From Mycolicibacterium sp. P9-22 (GTDB lineage Bacteria; Actinomycetota; Actinomycetes; Mycobacteriales; Mycobacteriaceae): a DNA stretch of 64,000 bases. The DNA lies in assembly GCF_008329585.1 (NCBI RefSeq), contig NZ_NPKP01000001.1:434001-498000 (forward strand), read 5' to 3'. Of the stretch, positions 42,265 to 51,194 are shown one piece after another. Every line of letters starts with the position of its first letter. Position 1 is the first letter of the stretch. The position numbers and the translations under genes were made by a program. The notes under the pieces are model-generated. The model was not told the DNA's origin. It made no database searches and saw only the letters and a program-made list of their open reading frames with translations.

Positions 42265-43868
42265 ACCATTCCGTTGATGACAAACTTCGACAGCTCGCGG
42301 CCCGTTTTCCCGTCGTAGGCGTGCACCGTGCACACCAGGCAGGAGTCGAAGCTACGGGCCACGTGTCCCAGCTCCACCGGATCGTCCACGTCGACGATCG
42401 GGGAGCCGACCAAGGCGTTCTCGATCGGGCCGAGCACCGACTCGCCGTCGCGCGGCCCGATGTTCCAGGCGGTCGGCGTGACGACCTGATAGTTCTTGAT
42501 CTTGTTGTCCTCGATGACGATCCAGTCCGACAACGACCCGCGGGCCGCCTCGGTGGAACCGAAGCCTCTGCCCTCGGCGTGCTCGGTGGGCTTGGTGTAG
42601 AAGCTCTCTTTGAGGTCGAGCTGGTTGAGCCATTCCCGAGTCCACTTGTAGTACTTCGGCGCCTCGTGCATGCGGGCCAGCTGACGGACGAACACGCTGG
42701 GCCCGATCTTGTTGTACAGATCGACGAACAGGGGGTCGTTGTCTTGATGCGCAGCGGGATTGGGGCCGCCGGCGGCCAGCCGGCGGGCCAGCGGCCCGGC
42801 CTCCAGGGGCACCGTGCCCAGGTCCGGCACGTCGTAACGCGGTGACTTCGCCCAGCTGTACTTGCCCTGTTTGCGGCCGTCCTCCGGGTCGACGGGAATG
42901 GTCTCGCCGTCGAACGGATGCAGCGGACGGTCGCCTTCGTAGAAGGAGTGCGTCACATCCTCGGTGACCCTGGCCTGGTCGAATTCGGTCCACTTGCCGC
43001 CGGCGAAGATCCCGGACCGGCTGATCAGCGCGGCGTTGCGCCCGTCGATGGTCGGGTTCTCATACAGGGACGGTTCGAAGTAGGTGCCCGTGGCGATGTA
43101 GTTGCCGACTCCCTGGCCGTATTTGTCCAGGCCGACGTCCAGGCAGAACCGGATGAAGAAACCGCAATCGCTGTTGTGCTGTTCCTCGTTCTCGTCGACC
43201 CATTCCAGGATGTCTTCCCAGGTCTTGTTCTCCAGCCAGCGGTCGACGGAGCAGCCCAGCCACTGCTTCTCCAGCCAATTGTCCTTCCAGTGTTCCAGGA
43301 TGGCGATCGAACGGGTCACATCGGACAACGTCGGAGCACACATCACCCCGCCGGGCACCATGAAGCTGGAGTGCGGCCACTGCCCACCGAAAATGGCGTA
43401 GACCTCAACGGGTTTGGCCGACAGCACCACGCCGGGCTGATAGCTGGTGCCGACGTAGGGCGCGAACCGGCGCACCGACTCGGCATAGAGCTTGGACTTC
43501 GCGTAGTTCTTGTTGGTGAAGTCGATCGCGAACAGCGCGTAGAAGTAGCGCGGAATGGACTGCAAGGTCTCGGCGGCCTGGCAGATGTTGCGGATCAGTG
43601 TCGCGTTGGGCGGCATATGCGTGCGCCAGGCGGTGTCGAGGGCATAGGCAGACTTGTAGAGGTGACTGCCGCCGCAAATTCCGCAGATGCGTGGGCAGAC
43701 GACCAGACCGGCCTGCGGATCTTTGCCGCGGAGAATGATTTCGAAGCCGCGGAACATGGCGGCCTCGGTCCACGCCGACGTGACCACTCCGTCTTCTATG
43801 GTCACGCGCACGTCGAGGTCACCCTCGACGCGCCCGAGTGGGCTGACAAAAAGATCGAGCGCGGTCAT
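42261..43868 (-). CDS. hucL: [NiFe]-hydrogenase large subunit, group 2a (Huc type)
   Basis: A 535-residue large subunit carrying the Ni-Fe(CN)2CO centre. The L1 motif is PRICGICGGSH (Cys62, Cys65), and the C-terminal L2 motif is Asp508-Ser-Cys510-x2-Cys513-x2-His516; the 19 residues after His516 would be cut off by the protease encoded next. The usual Pro of the DPCxxC motif is Ser here. Length and the many Trp-rich insertions fit group 2a uptake enzymes such as Huc, which oxidise H2 down to atmospheric levels. It starts 45 bases after the small-subunit gene with AAAGGA upstream. Confidence 0.93.
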   Translation of the reverse strand: MTALDLFVSPLGRVEGDLDVRVTIEDGVVTSAWTEAAMFRGFEIILRGKDPQAGLVVCPRICGICGGSHLYKSAYALDTAWRTHMPPNATLIRNICQAAETLQSIPRYFYALFAIDFTNKNYAKSKLYAESVRRFAPYVGTSYQPGVVLSAKPVEVYAIFGGQWPHSSFMVPGGVMCAPTLSDVTRSIAILEHWKDNWLEKQWLGCSVDRWLENKTWEDILEWVDENEEQHNSDCGFFIRFCLDVGLDKYGQGVGNYIATGTYFEPSLYENPTIDGRNAALISRSGIFAGGKWTEFDQARVTEDVTHSFYEGDRPLHPFDGETIPVDPEDGRKQGKYSWAKSPRYDVPDLGTVPLEAGPLARRLAAGGPNPAAHQDNDPLFVDLYNKIGPSVFVRQLARMHEAPKYYKWTREWLNQLDLKESFYTKPTEHAEGRGFGSTEAARGSLSDWIVIEDNKIKNYQVVTPTAWNIGPRDGESVLGPIENALVGSPIVDVDDPVELGHVARSFDSCLVCTVHAYDGKTGRELSKFVINGMV

Positions 43869-43913
43869 GGGTGTCCTTTCGAGACTTCGGTTCTGGGGCT
43901 GCGGCTGGCGGTG

Positions 43914-44885
43914 TTAGACGACGAACATGTCTTCTTTGGACCACTGCGGTGCCGCGATGCGGGCCGCGGCGGCGTGCGCCATGTAGGTCAGGTGGTCGCT
44001 TCCCTCCGGGACCTCCTTGGGGATCATCCCGCTGACCTTCTGGGTCTTGAACACCGTGCCGGGGGCCAGGTCGAAATGGGGGAACTCGGGTTCGGTGCAG
44101 CCCAGGCACGGCATGCCGGCCCGGGTCTTCGAGGACTGCCGGTTCCACAGGATGCGATTGCACGGTGAGTGGGTCATCGGCCCGCGGCACCCGAATTCGT
44201 AGAACAGGCAGCCGGTGCGGGTGCCTTCACCGAAGGACATCGTTGACTGCTTGTACTCAAAGAATTGCACACGGGTGCAACCGGTCTGGGTGAAGGTCTT
44301 GAAGAAGGTCTCGGGTCGGTGCAGCTCGTCGAGCGTGATATCGCCGGCCCGACCGGTCGCCAGCGCGACGATGATCTGGGTGATCCAGTCCGGATGGGCC
44401 GGGCACCCGGGCACATTGATCACCGGCAAACCCATCTTCGAGGTGAAGTTCGGACCGAGGAAGCCGCCCTTCTTGCGCTTGTGGAACTGCAGGCCGGTGG
44501 ATCCGGACGGATTGGGCTCCATCGCCGGAATACCGCCCCAGCACGCGCAATCGCCGATCGCGACGACGATCTGTGCGGCGTTGCACAGGTCCACGACCCA
44601 GTCCTTCATCGGCCGGTCGGCGAAGATGTCCATCCGGCCGGTGCCGTTCGGGGCCTCGATGACCGAACCCTCGAAGACGAAGATGTCGAGCGGTCGCTCA
44701 CCGCGGGCGCAATCCCAGAACACCTTCTGGGCATTGGCGCCGAGCTCCAGTCCCAACGACGGGTGCCACAACAGATCCAGTCCGAAGTCGACGATGAGGT
44801 CGACGACGTTGGGTTCCTCGGCGTTCAGGAACGACATCGTGTTGCCGCTGCACGCGCCTCCTTGCAACCAGAGCACGGACGCCAT
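43914..44885 (-). CDS. hucS: [NiFe]-hydrogenase small subunit, group 2a (Huc type)
   Basis: A 323-residue electron-transfer subunit with iron-sulfur ligands in CSGNTMS (from residue 12), GDCACWGG, VPGCPAHPD, GCRGPMTHSPCNR and GMPCLGCTEPEFP. The proximal-cluster CxxC reads Cys-Ser-Gly-Asn, so one common ligand is missing, in keeping with the [3Fe-4S] clusters reported for Huc. There is no Tat signal peptide, unlike group 1 enzymes, so the enzyme is made to act on the cytoplasmic side. GAGAGGAG lies just before the ATG. It is followed by hucL. Confidence 0.93.
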   Translation of the reverse strand: MASVLWLQGGACSGNTMSFLNAEEPNVVDLIVDFGLDLLWHPSLGLELGANAQKVFWDCARGERPLDIFVFEGSVIEAPNGTGRMDIFADRPMKDWVVDLCNAAQIVVAIGDCACWGGIPAMEPNPSGSTGLQFHKRKKGGFLGPNFTSKMGLPVINVPGCPAHPDWITQIIVALATGRAGDITLDELHRPETFFKTFTQTGCTRVQFFEYKQSTMSFGEGTRTGCLFYEFGCRGPMTHSPCNRILWNRQSSKTRAGMPCLGCTEPEFPHFDLAPGTVFKTQKVSGMIPKEVPEGSDHLTYMAHAAAARIAAPQWSKEDMFVV

Positions 44886-44975
44886 GGGAACTCCTCTCGA
44901 AAGATTGTCGGATTCAGGTTGTTTGATGGTTTTGGTGACTTCTTCGGCGTGCGCCGTCAGCGATGTGGACCGCTG

Positions 44976-45557
44976 CTACGTGCTGTCGGCAGGCGGCGCC
45001 AACCGCTTACCGAATGCGCGTGCCACCTGGATCATGAAGCCGAGTCCTCGTGATACGTCGGGATCCTTGGTCACCCGCATGAGGCCGAAGACGCCCTTGG
45101 GGCCACGTGAATCGGCTTCGGCCGCCTTCTTTCCTTCCAAGAGCGCGTCACCGGCTTGAGCCAGCACATCTGCGGTCTGGGGGTCGATCAGTGCCGAGTG
45201 CAGCAACCGATCCAGGGCGGGTGCGGCGTCGAGCGCCGCGGACGCCAGGCGGGTGACCGTATCGGTGAGCGCGGCCACGTCGATATCGGGAAAGGAGCGT
45301 TCGCCCGTGGCGGCGACCAGGCCCTGACGGGCGTCGGCGACCGTGGCCGATACCGAGTCGCCGATGATCTCGGCGCGGCGGACAAGCCCGTCGACCGACA
45401 CGATGAGAATCGCCAGCAAATCAATGTGGTCGAGGATGAGCGACAGCGATGACGCGACACCAGGGTCGTCGAGTCGTTGGATCAGTCGATCACCCGGGGT
45501 GTCGGCAAGGAGGTCAGCCTCGCCGGCACCCGGTGCGAGCGCAGCGTGTACAGCCAC
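44976..45557 (-). CDS. hucM: DUF1641 protein, HucM-like hydrogenase scaffold
   Basis: A 193-residue protein whose last 35 residues carry the DUF1641 pattern (GVFGLMRVTKDPDVSRGLGF). The N-terminal part has several amphipathic or hydrophobic helices (SLSLILDHIDLLAILIVSVD). It opens the operon 90 bases before hucS and starts with GTG behind a strong AGGAGG. In M. smegmatis the gene before hucS encodes HucM, a scaffold that ties eight HucSL units into a membrane-associated complex and helps quinone reach them. Position and size agree; the identification is by analogy. Confidence 0.72.
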   Translation of the reverse strand: MAVHAALAPGAGEADLLADTPGDRLIQRLDDPGVASSLSLILDHIDLLAILIVSVDGLVRRAEIIGDSVSATVADARQGLVAATGERSFPDIDVAALTDTVTRLASAALDAAPALDRLLHSALIDPQTADVLAQAGDALLEGKKAAEADSRGPKGVFGLMRVTKDPDVSRGLGFMIQVARAFGKRLAPPADST

Positions 45558-45627
45558 TCAATCCTCCTCGTGCAGTGTGTCGGTGCTCACACGGTAGACC
45601 GGGGGCGGTCGCGGGCCTATCGCATTA

Positions 45628-45651
45628 GCGCAATTCCTGTCAGAATTGCGC
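45628..45651. promoter_or_regulatory. Strong inverted repeat in the hucM-araC divergent region
   Basis: GCGCAATTC (45628-45636) and GAATTGCGC (45643-45651) are perfect 9-base arms around CTGTCA. A third GCGCAAT half-site follows at 45672-45678. It lies 71-94 bases before hucM and 110 before the AraC gene, so it is the best candidate for the control site of the hydrogenase operon. Confidence 0.6.
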
Positions 45652-45760
45652 AGACATAGGCTCGTAAATGCGCGCAATAGGTCGCGGAATATTGAATGAT
45701 CGCCGCAGACTCTTAACAGATCGGTGCATTTGTCTACCGCGGAATAGTTAGGTTGCGGTC

Positions 45761-46816
45761 ATGTCACGGCTGACCAGGCTCGGGTTCATCGACACCCGCC
45801 GGACCGGCAACCCGGTGCGGCGAAAGGTGCGTTCCCGCGGTGTGCCGCCAGCTCTGGCAAACTCCGAGATCTTCTATACCGAGAATGTCCGGGAGGCCGC
45901 CGCCCTGCTGGGAAAGGCACTCGCGCCCGGCCGCATAACTGTCGAGAGCGAGGACTCGGGGTTCGCGGCGAGCATGCACGGGGTGCGGTTGCGCAATATC
46001 AGCATGCTGTATGTCGACCTGCACGTGCGCGCCACGCTGGAGATACCGGTGCTGGGCCCGTACTTCGGCGTGCACATGCCGATGAACGGACGCGCGGTGT
46101 GCGCGCACAACGGGCATCGGTTCGAAGCGACCACAATCTGTGCACTGGTGACCAGCCCGGGTACGCCATTGACGATGGAACTCGACGAGGATTCACCGCA
46201 ATTGCTGTTCCGCATCGAGGAGCCGGCGATGCGCGAATACCTCATCCGGCTGCGCGGTCGGCGGCTGTCGCGGCCGCTCGTCTTTCATCCGGAGTTCGAT
46301 CTGACGAGTGAGGTGGCGGTGCGCTGGCACGCGGCAGTGCAGTTGCTGCACACCGAGGTTTACCACGAGGGATCGCTGGTGCAGCACGGCCACGGGATCA
46401 GCGGCATCGAGGAATTGTTGATGAACAGTCTCCTGCATATTCAGCCTTCGACATACCACGAGGAGTTCGTCCGCCCCGCAGTACAATCCGTTCGCCCCGT
46501 GGTCGCCGACGCGATGAAATACATCGATGCACATTTGGCCGAGGCGATCACCATGGATTCGATCGCCCGCGCCGTCCACATGAGCGTACGGTCCGTCCAG
46601 CAGGGCTTCCGGGACGAGTTGGGGATGTCGCCGATGACCTACGTGCGTGACCGGCGCCTCGAGCGGGTGCATCACGATCTTGCCGATGCGATGCCGGGGG
46701 ACGGGGTGACGGTCACCGGTGTGGCGACGCGGTGGGGCTTCAACCACTTGGGCAGTTTCGCCGCGGAGTACCGCAAGAGGTGGGGGGTTTCTCCTTCAGA
46801 AACGTTGCGGCAGTAA
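45761..46816 (+). CDS. AraC family transcriptional regulator
   Basis: A 351-residue regulator. The N-terminal 200 residues form an AraC-binding, cupin-like domain (PYFGVHMPMNGRAVCAHNGH), and the C-terminal 110 residues carry two helix-turn-helix units (TMDSIARAVHMSVRSVQQGF; GVATRWGFNHLGSFAAEYRK). It faces the 17-gene hydrogenase operon across 203 bases and precedes hypA by 41 bases. It probably activates one or both units in response to a small molecule or energy status; the ligand is unknown. The inverted repeat at 45628-45651 is the likely target. Confidence 0.87.
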   Translation: MSRLTRLGFIDTRRTGNPVRRKVRSRGVPPALANSEIFYTENVREAAALLGKALAPGRITVESEDSGFAASMHGVRLRNISMLYVDLHVRATLEIPVLGPYFGVHMPMNGRAVCAHNGHRFEATTICALVTSPGTPLTMELDEDSPQLLFRIEEPAMREYLIRLRGRRLSRPLVFHPEFDLTSEVAVRWHAAVQLLHTEVYHEGSLVQHGHGISGIEELLMNSLLHIQPSTYHEEFVRPAVQSVRPVVADAMKYIDAHLAEAITMDSIARAVHMSVRSVQQGFRDELGMSPMTYVRDRRLERVHHDLADAMPGDGVTVTGVATRWGFNHLGSFAAEYRKRWGVSPSETLRQ

Positions 46817-46857
46817 CGCATTCTGCGGTGTATGGTCGCTCATCTGAGGAGGACAAG

Positions 46858-47196
46858 GTGCACGAACTGTCTATCTGCAATTCCATGGTGCGCATCGTGC
46901 AGAGTCATGCGCAGGGACGGACTGTCCGCGCGGTCAACGTCCGGATCGGGGCAATGCGGCAGATCGTCCCGGAAACGCTGGTTTACTGCTGGTCGCTGGT
47001 GACCGAAAGCTCCGATCTGGCAGGTGCTGAACTCCTGGTCCAGCGTGTCCCGGCCAAGATCCGATGCGGCGTGTGCGGCCGCGAGCAGATTCTCGACCAA
47101 CCCGTCCTCAAATGCGACGGTTGCCCGGACGGACACCTCGACCTGGTCGAAGGCGACGAATTCCTGATCACTTCACTCGATTTGGCGGAGGTATGA
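46858..47196 (+). CDS. hypA: Hydrogenase nickel incorporation protein HypA
   Basis: A 112-residue nickel metallochaperone. The MHELSI N-terminus includes the nickel ligand His2, and the zinc site is formed by Cys70, Cys73, Cys86 and Cys89. It begins with GTG at 46858 behind GAGGAG; the long open frame upstream lies inside the AraC gene. It delivers nickel with HypB to the large-subunit precursor. hypA and hypB are separated from the remaining hyp genes and lead the Calvin-cycle operon. Confidence 0.95.
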   Translation: MHELSICNSMVRIVQSHAQGRTVRAVNVRIGAMRQIVPETLVYCWSLVTESSDLAGAELLVQRVPAKIRCGVCGREQILDQPVLKCDGCPDGHLDLVEGDEFLITSLDLAEV

Positions 47197-47200
47197 GCCC

Positions 47201-47983
47201 ATGGGCAGATTTCATCGGCACGAGGACGGCACCGAACACGATCACGATCATGACCATCACCACGATCATGACCACCAGGATCCGGTGCATGAGCATGGCG
47301 ACCACTCCGGATACGTGACGGGAGCCGACCGGGTGGTGGTGCTGGAAAGCATCTTCGCGGAGAACGACAGGACCGCGGCCGCCAACCGGCGTGACTTCGA
47401 CGAGGCCGATGTCACGGCGGTGAACTTGATGTCTTCACCCGGTGCCGGCAAGACCACACTGCTCGCAGAGACCCTGCGCCGACTGCAGGGCCGGCTGCGC
47501 ACCGGAGTCATCGAAGGTGACATCGAGACCAGTATCGACGCCGACCGCCTCAGCGGATTGGGCGCAGCAGTAGCTCTGATCAACACCGCCGACGGGTTCG
47601 GCGGGGAATGTCATCTCGACGCTCCCATGGTGCGTTCGGCGTTACCACGTATTCCGCTGCAAGACCTCGATCTCCTGGTGATCGAGAACGTGGGAAATCT
47701 CGTGTGCCCCGCGGAATTCGACGTCGGATCGCATGCCAGTGCCATGGTGTACTCCATCACCGAGGGCGAGGAGAAGCCGCTGAAATACCCGGTGATGTTC
47801 CGGTCCGTGGACCTGGTGTTGGTGAACAAGATGGATCTGTTGCCTCATCTGGACTACGACCTGGCGGCATTTCACGCCAACTTGAAGGCCGTCAATCCGG
47901 GCGTCGCCGTGATCGAGACCAGTGCCCGTACGGGTGCGGGCGTCGACGCGTGGTGTGACTGGCTGTCTGCCCTCCGACCATGA
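47201..47983 (+). CDS. hypB: Hydrogenase nickel incorporation GTPase HypB
   Basis: A 260-residue SIMIBI-class GTPase. The N-terminal tail (residues 5-35) is a His/Asp-rich nickel-storage region with about a dozen histidines. The P-loop is SSPGAGKTT (78-86); GDIETSIDADR, then IENVGNLVCPA and VNKMDLL complete the GTPase core. It starts 4 bases after hypA. It stores nickel and drives its insertion into HucL by GTP hydrolysis. The next gene is the Calvin-cycle fructose bisphosphatase, 64 bases on. Confidence 0.95.
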   Translation: MGRFHRHEDGTEHDHDHDHHHDHDHQDPVHEHGDHSGYVTGADRVVVLESIFAENDRTAAANRRDFDEADVTAVNLMSSPGAGKTTLLAETLRRLQGRLRTGVIEGDIETSIDADRLSGLGAAVALINTADGFGGECHLDAPMVRSALPRIPLQDLDLLVIENVGNLVCPAEFDVGSHASAMVYSITEGEEKPLKYPVMFRSVDLVLVNKMDLLPHLDYDLAAFHANLKAVNPGVAVIETSARTGAGVDAWCDWLSALRP

Positions 47984-48047
47984 GCCACCCGAGCCGCCAC
48001 CCAGATTGGGGATGGCTGACATATTCCCGCGAGTCATTCTCGGAGCC

Positions 48048-49121
48048 ATGCTGACTGAACGCACCACCTTGGTGCAATTTCTCATTGAAGAGCGTCGACG
48101 GCATCCCGGAGCGTCGGGCGAACTCAACCGCCTCGTGGTGGATGTCGCGTTGGCCTGTAAGGCGATCGCGAATCGGGTGGCAGGAGGTGCACTGGGCGGG
48201 GCCCTCGGTTCCGCCGACGAGGTCAATGTGCAGGGTGAAACCCAGCAGAAGCTGGACGTGTTGGCCAACGACTACTTCCTTCGCGCCACGGAATGGAGCG
48301 GATACGTCGCCGGCATGGTCTCTGAAGAGCTGGCGGAACCGTATCGGATACCGGACTGCTTCCCACGCGGGAAGTACCTGCTCGTGTTCGATCCGCTGGA
48401 CGGCTCGTCGAATATCGATGTCAACGTCTCCGTGGGGAGCATCTTTTCGATTCTTCGTGCCCCGAACCCCGGTGCCGAGCCGGCACGGGAGGATTTTCTA
48501 CAGCAGGGAACCGAGCAGGTCTGCGCCGGCTACGCGATCTACGGTCCGTCGACGATGATCGTTCTTTCGATGGGTACCGGGGTACACGCTTTCACGCTCG
48601 ATCCCAGTCTCGGCGAGTTCTTCCTGACCCGTGAATCCATCAAGATTCCCACCACCACTGGGGAATTCGCCATCAATGCGTCGAACCAGCGATTCTGGGA
48701 GCCGGCCGTGCAGCAGTACGTGTCAGAGTGCCTGGCCGGCAGATCAGGGCCGCGGGGCAAGGACTTCAATATGCGCTGGGTGGCCTCACTGGTGGCCGAG
48801 ACGCATCGGATACTGACCCGCGGCGGGGTGTTCCTCTATCCGCGTGACTCGAAAGAGCCGGCGAAAGCGGGACGATTACGGTTGCTCTACGAGGCGAACC
48901 CGATGGCGTTTCTGATCGAGCAGGCCGGTGGTTCCGCAAGCACCGGCCGGGGGCGCGTCCTGGATGTCGTCCCGACTGATATCCACCAACGCATTTCGCT
49001 GGTCTTCGGTGCCAGCGAGGAGGTGGCACGGGTTGCTTCTTATCACGATCAACCCTACGAACCGCCCACGACACTCCCGTTGTACGGGACCCGTGGCCTG
49101 TTCCGTGAAGTGGCGGGCTGA
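48048..49121 (+). CDS. cbbF: Class I fructose-1,6-bisphosphatase (Calvin cycle)
   Basis: A 357-residue class I FBPase with the metal-binding FDPLDGSSN motif at residues 114-122, upstream Glu ligands in MVSEELAEP (90-98), and C-terminal LRLLYEANPMAFLIEQAGG. It hydrolyses fructose 1,6-bisphosphate, and often sedoheptulose 1,7-bisphosphate in autotrophs, to regenerate ribulose 5-phosphate. ATG 48048 fits homologue lengths; the frame is open upstream and ATG 48012 is an alternative. It is followed 5 bases later by phosphoribulokinase, so its role is the Calvin cycle rather than general gluconeogenesis. Confidence 0.92.
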   Translation: MLTERTTLVQFLIEERRRHPGASGELNRLVVDVALACKAIANRVAGGALGGALGSADEVNVQGETQQKLDVLANDYFLRATEWSGYVAGMVSEELAEPYRIPDCFPRGKYLLVFDPLDGSSNIDVNVSVGSIFSILRAPNPGAEPAREDFLQQGTEQVCAGYAIYGPSTMIVLSMGTGVHAFTLDPSLGEFFLTRESIKIPTTTGEFAINASNQRFWEPAVQQYVSECLAGRSGPRGKDFNMRWVASLVAETHRILTRGGVFLYPRDSKEPAKAGRLRLLYEANPMAFLIEQAGGSASTGRGRVLDVVPTDIHQRISLVFGASEEVARVASYHDQPYEPPTTLPLYGTRGLFREVAG

Positions 49122-49126
49122 GGACC

Positions 49127-50011
49127 ATGTCGCGCATACATCCGATCGTTTCGGTCACCGGGTCATCAGGAGCCGGTACCACCTCAGTGATGCGTACTTT
49201 CCAGCAGATCTTTCGTCGCGAGGGCGTCAACGTCGCCTATGTCGAGGGCGACAGCTTTCACCGTTTCGACCGGCTAGAGATGAAGGCGGAGATTGCCGAG
49301 GCGTACGCGCGCGGCGATCACACCTTCAGTCATTTCGGTCCGGCGTCCAATCTGTTCGAGGAACTCGAGGATCTGTTCCGCAATTACTCCGAACAGGGGA
49401 CCGGCAAGTTCCGCAAGTACCTGCACGACGACGCCGAAGCAGAACCCTACGGACAGGAACCGGGCACGTTCACGTCCTGGGAGGAGATATCCCCGGATAC
49501 CGATGTGTTGTTCTACGAGGGGCTGCACGGAGCGGTGGTCACCGACACCGTGAACGTCGCGCAGCACGCCGATCTGCGGATCGGCGTCGTCCCCGTGATC
49601 AATCTGGAGTGGATTCAGAAACTGCATCGCGACCGGGTGGTCCGGGGGTACACCTCAGAGGCGGTCACGGACACCATCCTGCGTCGAATGCCCGACTATG
49701 TGAACTATATCTGCCCGCAGTTCTCCCACACCGATGTCAACTTTCAGCGCGTTCCGGTGGTGGATACCTCGAATCCCTTCATTGCCAGGAGTATTCCGTC
49801 TGCTGACGAGTCGATGCTGATCATCAGATTCCGCGACCCGCATGGCATCGACTTCCCGTACCTGCTGGACATGTTGCATGATTCGTTCATGTCGAGGCCG
49901 AACACCATCGTGTGCCCCGGCGGCAAGATGGATCTGGCCATGCAGCTCATTTTCACCCCGATGATCTTGCGGATCGTGGAGCGGCGGAAGGCCGAACTGG
50001 TGGCTCGATAA
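49127..50011 (+). CDS. cbbP: Phosphoribulokinase
   Basis: A 294-residue class I (proteobacterial-type) phosphoribulokinase. The nucleotide-binding loop is VTGSSGAGTTS (10-20), the acid EGDSFHRFDR motif follows near residue 40, and YEGLHGAVVTDTVNVAQHAD and FQRVPVVDTSNPF are family-typical. It makes ribulose 1,5-bisphosphate, the RuBisCO substrate, and is diagnostic of a Calvin cycle. It lies between the bisphosphatase and the nickel permease genes on the same strand. Confidence 0.95.
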   Translation: MSRIHPIVSVTGSSGAGTTSVMRTFQQIFRREGVNVAYVEGDSFHRFDRLEMKAEIAEAYARGDHTFSHFGPASNLFEELEDLFRNYSEQGTGKFRKYLHDDAEAEPYGQEPGTFTSWEEISPDTDVLFYEGLHGAVVTDTVNVAQHADLRIGVVPVINLEWIQKLHRDRVVRGYTSEAVTDTILRRMPDYVNYICPQFSHTDVNFQRVPVVDTSNPFIARSIPSADESMLIIRFRDPHGIDFPYLLDMLHDSFMSRPNTIVCPGGKMDLAMQLIFTPMILRIVERRKAELVAR

Positions 50012-50068
50012 GCGTGCGCCGACCGTCGGTCGGGGAATGTCGGACAGGGGACGATTTGAGGAATACGG

Positions 50069-51181
50069 ATGGCCGATCGGGCAGTTGAACGTCGTCTCCT
50101 GTGGTCATCGAGCGTGCGGCACGCACTGACGTCGAGGGAATGGCTGCGATTGTCGTCGATGTTCCTCGCGATCTTCGCCCTACACGCGGTGGGTTGGCTG
50201 ACGTTGCTGCTCGTTGTCGTGCCGGCGCATTACAGCGTCGGAGACAAGGTTCTGGGCGTGGGTATCGGGATGACAGCCTACGCACTGGGTATGCGGCACG
50301 CCTTCGATGCCGATCACATCGCTGCCATCGACAACACCACCCGCAAACTGATGGGCGACGGACAGCGCCCACTTGCGGTGGGGTTCTTCTTCTCCCTCGG
50401 GCACTCCACTGTGGTCTTCGGACTCACGGCACTGTTGGCTTTCGGGGTGACGGCCGTGGTGGGACCCGTACAAGACGACTCGTCGGCACTCCATCACTAC
50501 ACCGCGTTGATCGGGACCGCCGTCTCCGGAATCTTCCTGTACCTCATTGCGATCGCGAATCTGGTGATCCTGGTCGGCATCGTTCGGGTGTTCGCCCAGA
50601 TGCGGGATGGCACGTACAACGATTCCGAGCTGGAGGAGCACCTCAACAACCGCGGATTCCTGAACCGATACCTTGGCAGGTTCACGCGTTCCATCAAGCA
50701 GTCGTGGCACACCTATCCGCTGGGCGTGCTGTTCGGCCTCGGGTTCGACACCGCCAGCGAGGTCGCGCTTCTCGTGGTGGCGGGCACCAGTGTCGCGGCC
50801 GGCGTTCCCTGGTACGCGATACTGTGCCTGCCGGTGCTGTTCGCGGCGGGCATGACCCTGCTTGACACCATCGACGGCTCGTTCATGAATCTCGCATACG
50901 GGTGGGCACTTTCCGAGCCGGTGCGCAAGGTGTACTACAACCTGACTCTCACGGCGATGTCGGTCGCCATCGCCCTGATCGTCGGAAGCATCGAGCTGCT
51001 CGGCGTGCTGGTCGGTCAGCTCGGCTGGACCGGCGGTGCCTGGGACTGGGTCGGTGACGTCGACCTCAACATCGTCGGCTTCGTCGTCGTGGGTGTCTTC
51101 GTTGCGACATGGATCGTGGCCCTTGTGGTTTGGAAGTACGCGCACGTCGAAGAGAAGTGGAAGACCGACCGGCCAAGGTGA
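50069..51181 (+). CDS. NiCoT family nickel/cobalt permease
   Basis: A 370-residue inner-membrane nickel/cobalt transporter (HoxN/NixA type) with about eight hydrophobic segments. The family signature RHAFDADHIAAIDN holds the H-x4-D-H metal motif at residues 77-83; FFSLGHSTVVFGL and LGFDTASEVALL are the other conserved motifs. It lies 57 bases after phosphoribulokinase, on the same strand as hypA and hypB, and should supply the nickel for the hydrogenase. It ends 13 bases before the convergent alpha/beta-hydrolase gene. Confidence 0.94.
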   Translation: MADRAVERRLLWSSSVRHALTSREWLRLSSMFLAIFALHAVGWLTLLLVVVPAHYSVGDKVLGVGIGMTAYALGMRHAFDADHIAAIDNTTRKLMGDGQRPLAVGFFFSLGHSTVVFGLTALLAFGVTAVVGPVQDDSSALHHYTALIGTAVSGIFLYLIAIANLVILVGIVRVFAQMRDGTYNDSELEEHLNNRGFLNRYLGRFTRSIKQSWHTYPLGVLFGLGFDTASEVALLVVAGTSVAAGVPWYAILCLPVLFAAGMTLLDTIDGSFMNLAYGWALSEPVRKVYYNLTLTAMSVAIALIVGSIELLGVLVGQLGWTGGAWDWVGDVDLNIVGFVVVGVFVATWIVALVVWKYAHVEEKWKTDRPR

Positions 51182-51194
51182 CCGGTGAATCGTC

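Noticed and set aside
46732..46857. Upstream extension of hypA by 42 residues
   Set aside because: The extension lies inside the AraC gene; GTG 46858 has a strong GAGGAG site and gives the invariant MHELS start of HypA.
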